Source: Microvirga arabica
GTDB taxonomy: Bacteria > Pseudomonadota > Alphaproteobacteria > Rhizobiales > Beijerinckiaceae
Assembly: GCF_016811235.1 (NCBI RefSeq)
Contig: NZ_JAFBID010000009.1
Span: 62,001-126,000 of the forward strand
Direction: 5' to 3'
DNA: 64,000 nucleotides
Every line of letters begins with the position of its first letter. Positions within the stretch are counted from its first letter, which is position 1. The translations under genes and the position numbers were made by a program. A model generated the notes under the pieces. The model was not told where the DNA came from. It did not search any database and saw only the letters and a list, made by a program, of their open reading frames with translations. Positions 61,343 through 64,000 of the stretch are shown in pieces.

Positions 61343-62224
61343 TCAGGGTTTCGCGAGAACCTCGATATCGCGGTCGAGCCCGCTCTCGATCTTGAACTCG
61401 CGGGTGTAGACCTTGCCCTCATGACGGGCGATCAGGACATACTCACCCTCGGCCAGCGTCACGGACGGGAAGGCGCCGATGGCCTCGCGGATCACGTCGC
61501 CGCCGGGGGTGAGCACACTGAAGGCCGTGCCAGCAAAGGCTTCGCCGCCTTCCGATGCCACCAGCTTCATGGTCACTGTGGCAGCCCGGTGGTTGAGGGT
61601 CGCCTCGGTGACGCGGCCCGATTCCACCTTCAGGTCGCTGCGCATGATGGCGTTGGCGTCGCCATAGGTGGAAACGATGTGGTAGGTGCCTTCGGGCAGG
61701 CGGATCATGTCGTTCGCCTTGGCCTCGGCGATCACGAGCCTGCCTTCCGAGTTCTGCGCCTCCGGCACATAAACCGAGAAGGTGAGGCGGTTCGCCGGAA
61801 TGGGACTGCCGCTGACCGCCCCTTTGAGCTGAAGGGCGCCGGCATTGATCGCGAGGCGCTCGTTCAGATTGCCGCGCTGCACGCTGATGCGCTTCGAAGC
61901 GCTCGCAAACCCATAGGCCACATGTATGATGTAGTTGCCGGGCGAGAGGGTGAAGCTCGGCGCCGGGCTGGTGGAGCGGGCGACGATCACCGGCTGGGAG
62001 GCGTCCCCGCGATCCTCGTAGATCCGCCAGACGAGGCCTGAGCGGATCGGCTCATTGCTTCCGGCAAAGGTCGCGCCCGCATTCACCGTCACCTGTCCGA
62101 TGGAGATCGGCGGCTGGTTCTGCGACATGGACGGCACGGCGGGAGACTGGGCCGAGGCCGGGCAAGCCGCCAGGAGAGCCAGAAGACCGAAGATGGAAAA
62201 GCGTGGGTTCACGAAAAGAAGCAT
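61343..62224 (-). CDS. Exported protein with carboxypeptidase-regulatory-like repeats
   Basis: About 293 residues from the ATG at 62224; a start at 62284 is also open but overlaps the upstream gene. The signal peptide ends in ASAQ. The mature part has beta-rich segments of similar shape (FTLSPGNYIIHVAYG, IRLPEGTYHIVSTYG, VTLAEGEYVLIARHEG), three repeats of a prealbumin-like beta-sandwich strand. No catalytic motif. Downstream of the YfhO-type gene, maybe in one operon. Confidence 0.75.
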   Translation of the reverse strand: MLLFVNPRFSIFGLLALLAACPASAQSPAVPSMSQNQPPISIGQVTVNAGATFAGSNEPIRSGLVWRIYEDRGDASQPVIVARSTSPAPSFTLSPGNYIIHVAYGFASASKRISVQRGNLNERLAINAGALQLKGAVSGSPIPANRLTFSVYVPEAQNSEGRLVIAEAKANDMIRLPEGTYHIVSTYGDANAIMRSDLKVESGRVTEATLNHRAATVTMKLVASEGGEAFAGTAFSVLTPGGDVIREAIGAFPSVTLAEGEYVLIARHEGKVYTREFKIESGLDRDIEVLAKP

Positions 62225-62243
62225 CGTCTTGAAATAGCGCCCG

Positions 62244-64000
62244 TTACCGAAGCGGAGTGACAATGGCCGTTTGAATCGGCTCATCCTCGCTCTTCACGAT
62301 ATCGGAGGCGGCTGCAACCAGATTTTCCAGGGACATGGGGCGGAAGTGGAACTCGACACGGTGCCGTCCCGGACCGACCTCGACCCCACGGAACAGGAGA
62401 TTGGTTCGCAGGATCGGGCGGCGCTCGCCGTCCACCCAGGCCTCCCAGCCCGGATAGTGGATGTCGTGCAGCACCAGCACTCCGTTCGCGCTGCTTTCGA
62501 CCTCAATCGTGACCGAGTTCCGCTGATAGCTGACGATGCGGGCCTCGCCCTTGGCCTGTTCAGGCTTCGATCCGGCCGGGGAGTAGCGGGCCTTGAGGAG
62601 GGGCAGGCTCTCATGGTCGATGAGGGCTTCCGTCTCGCGGTTGAATTCCGGCAGTTCCTCCTCGCCGAGCAGGGCTTCCGAATCCACCGGGCTCACGTGA
62701 TGGGCCATATAGGCGCGGGGCCCCGAGGCGTTCAGGCGGTAGATCCACATCCGGCCGGTGCCATAGACGACCTCGGCGTCGGTGAGGCGCGGGAAGTGGC
62801 GCGGCAGCTTGTCGGCAGGCCGGTCGAGAACGATGTAGTCGAGCCCGAGCAGGCTCGCGAGTTCGCACTCATAGCCGCGGAAGCTCGTGGGGAACTGGCG
62901 CAGGTTCGGGTCCTCCGCATTCTCCCCCGGGCCGATGGCGCGCTCGTAATCGGCGAGACGCAGGGGGTTGTAGCCGATGATGTCCTCGATCCCGAGCACC
63001 ATGGAGGCGTTCTGCCAGGCTCCCTTCAGGCCAAGAATCTCGACACGTGGATACTCGCCGCGGGCGTTCCTCTCGGCGAGTTCGCGCTTGAGGATCTGGA
63101 GGCCCTGAAGCTGCTCGGGCGGCAGCTTGGTGAAGACCGTGTAGCGCTCGGCCGGCTCCGCGTTGAGGGCCGAGGCCGCGTGGCGGCCGATCAGCTCCGC
63201 ACCTGTCAATGTGACCAGCACGAGCGCCATGGCCCCCCGCCAGCGCGGAGCGCCGCTCACCTTTGCGATGACCAGAACGGCTGCAGCCGCTGCGGCCAGG
63301 CTCAGGCCGATTTCGATGAGGGCCGGGGAGACATGCCCGCCCTTGATCGCAAAGGACAACGCGCTGGCAATGGCCGCGGTGACGAGGCCCAGGGCGAGCA
63401 GGGGCTGGAAGGCCCAGAAGCGGCCGAGGGAGGCGCGGTTCCAGCGCGGGAGCCCCTCTGCCGCGTAGCGATGGACGAGGTAGCCGCCTGCAAAGGCCAG
63501 GGCGATGTTGATGAGGAAAGTGGCGTCCGCCGGTCTGCGGTAGAGGTTCACGCCCGGCATGTGATCGAAGATGAACTCGAAGCCGGGGGTGTAGCGCCCA
63601 AGGGCATAGAGCAGTGCGGCAACACCCAGCACGAGGAAGAACCGGAACTCGCGGGCGAACAGGCGCCCGCCGGCAATGCCGTGCCAGATCAGCAGGAGGG
63701 CCGGGATCGTGCCGATGAACAGGTAGTTCGTGGCTCGGTCGGTCCAGGTTCCCTCCGCAAGGCTATGCCAGTCGGGCCCCCAATAATCGTAGGTCCAGCG
63801 CAGGGAGCCGAAGACATTGCCGAAGAGCACCGTCGCCAAGCTCTCCGGGGGCAGGGACCCCATGGCGGCCACGCCGAAGCCGAAGGACGGGCGCGTCGAG
63901 GTGGCGAGGAACTGCATCGTCAGGACAATCGGCACGGCCAGAAGCGCGGCGCCGATGGCGCCCATGGCAACCAGGAGCCCCAGGCGGGACCGGAGATAGG
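62244..64000 (-). CDS. YfhO-family membrane protein, N-terminus cut by window edge
   Basis: The minus-strand frame is open beyond 64000, so the start lies outside. The visible 584 residues have at least six membrane helices in the first half and a large soluble part (from about 260; LGLDYIVLDRPADKLPRHF, WEAWVDGERRPILRTNLLFRG). Such a GT-C-like membrane fold (PF09586) is linked to sugar transfer to teichoic acids in Bacillus; here the acceptor is unknown. Its stop lies 20 bp before the next gene's start. Confidence 0.85.
   Translation of the reverse strand, partial: YLRSRLGLLVAMGAIGAALLAVPIVLTMQFLATSTRPSFGFGVAAMGSLPPESLATVLFGNVFGSLRWTYDYWGPDWHSLAEGTWTDRATNYLFIGTIPALLLIWHGIAGGRLFAREFRFFLVLGVAALLYALGRYTPGFEFIFDHMPGVNLYRRPADATFLINIALAFAGGYLVHRYAAEGLPRWNRASLGRFWAFQPLLALGLVTAAIASALSFAIKGGHVSPALIEIGLSLAAAAAAVLVIAKVSGAPRWRGAMALVLVTLTGAELIGRHAASALNAEPAERYTVFTKLPPEQLQGLQILKRELAERNARGEYPRVEILGLKGAWQNASMVLGIEDIIGYNPLRLADYERAIGPGENAEDPNLRQFPTSFRGYECELASLLGLDYIVLDRPADKLPRHFPRLTDAEVVYGTGRMWIYRLNASGPRAYMAHHVSPVDSEALLGEEELPEFNRETEALIDHESLPLLKARYSPAGSKPEQAKGEARIVSYQRNSVTIEVESSANGVLVLHDIHYPGWEAWVDGERRPILRTNLLFRGVEVGPGRHRVEFHFRPMSLENLVAAASDIVKSEDEPIQTAIVTPLR

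Overview
The window looks like the chromosome of an alphaproteobacterium of the order Hyphomicrobiales (Rhizobiales), probably near Microvirga or another Methylobacteriaceae. The support is the order-typical gene set: an N-terminal-cysteine-motif porin, HWE histidine kinase, NepR-like protein, Usg, a BTLCP transglutaminase-like protein, DUF3126, a liv operon with a DUF6867 membrane protein, and an aquaporin-type ars operon. High GC and dispersed palindromes of the kinds common in this order agree. The genus is inference; no 16S rRNA gene is present. Both edges cut genes: a GFA-family gene at the left and a YfhO-family gene at the right.

Layout. 0-10.7 kb holds housekeeping genes (icd, trmJ, murI, rpsD, purB) with small secreted proteins between them, including a phospholipase A2-like protein. 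10.9-13.1 kb is an arsenic locus: arsR divergent from DUF6428-arsC-aquaporin, with a perfect inverted repeat between them. 13.2-19.3 kb holds rpe, a D-amino-acid dehydrogenase-like flavoprotein, a frameshifted LuxR-like gene, a P1 peptidase, ccdA and two small genes. 19.4-25 kb is a complete branched-chain amino acid ABC transporter (livK, DUF6867, livFGMH). 25-38.3 kb is mixed: flavin reductase, three-PAS HWE kinase, formyltransferase, usg, exoD, PRC-barrel, radC, map, fkbM, sfsA, a CinA-like gene, gpt and an acyl-CoA/ACP synthetase-like gene.

38.4-44.8 kb is the most unusual part. It is a run of short, mostly exported or membrane proteins around a porin, with a single-domain response regulator, a YflT-like stress protein, a NepR-like anti-sigma factor, two paralogous small secreted proteins and an RTX protein whose reading frame is broken by one UGA. 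One microprotein there has an exact match to the EcfG promoter (GGAAC-N16-CGTT), so part of this region may belong to the general stress response. A tRNA-Leu(UAA) follows at 45 kb.

45-64 kb returns to core functions: FAD monooxygenase, zinc-finger protein, alpha/beta hydrolase, a crotonase lacking both usual glutamates, cysE, gamma-carbonic anhydrase, rhomboid protease, CBS protein, patatin, MFS carrier, hisI, folE, a NifU-like protein, yidD and thrS. It ends with a CBS-disordered-BON fusion and two envelope proteins. Several families of dispersed palindromic repeats lie in the intergenic spaces.
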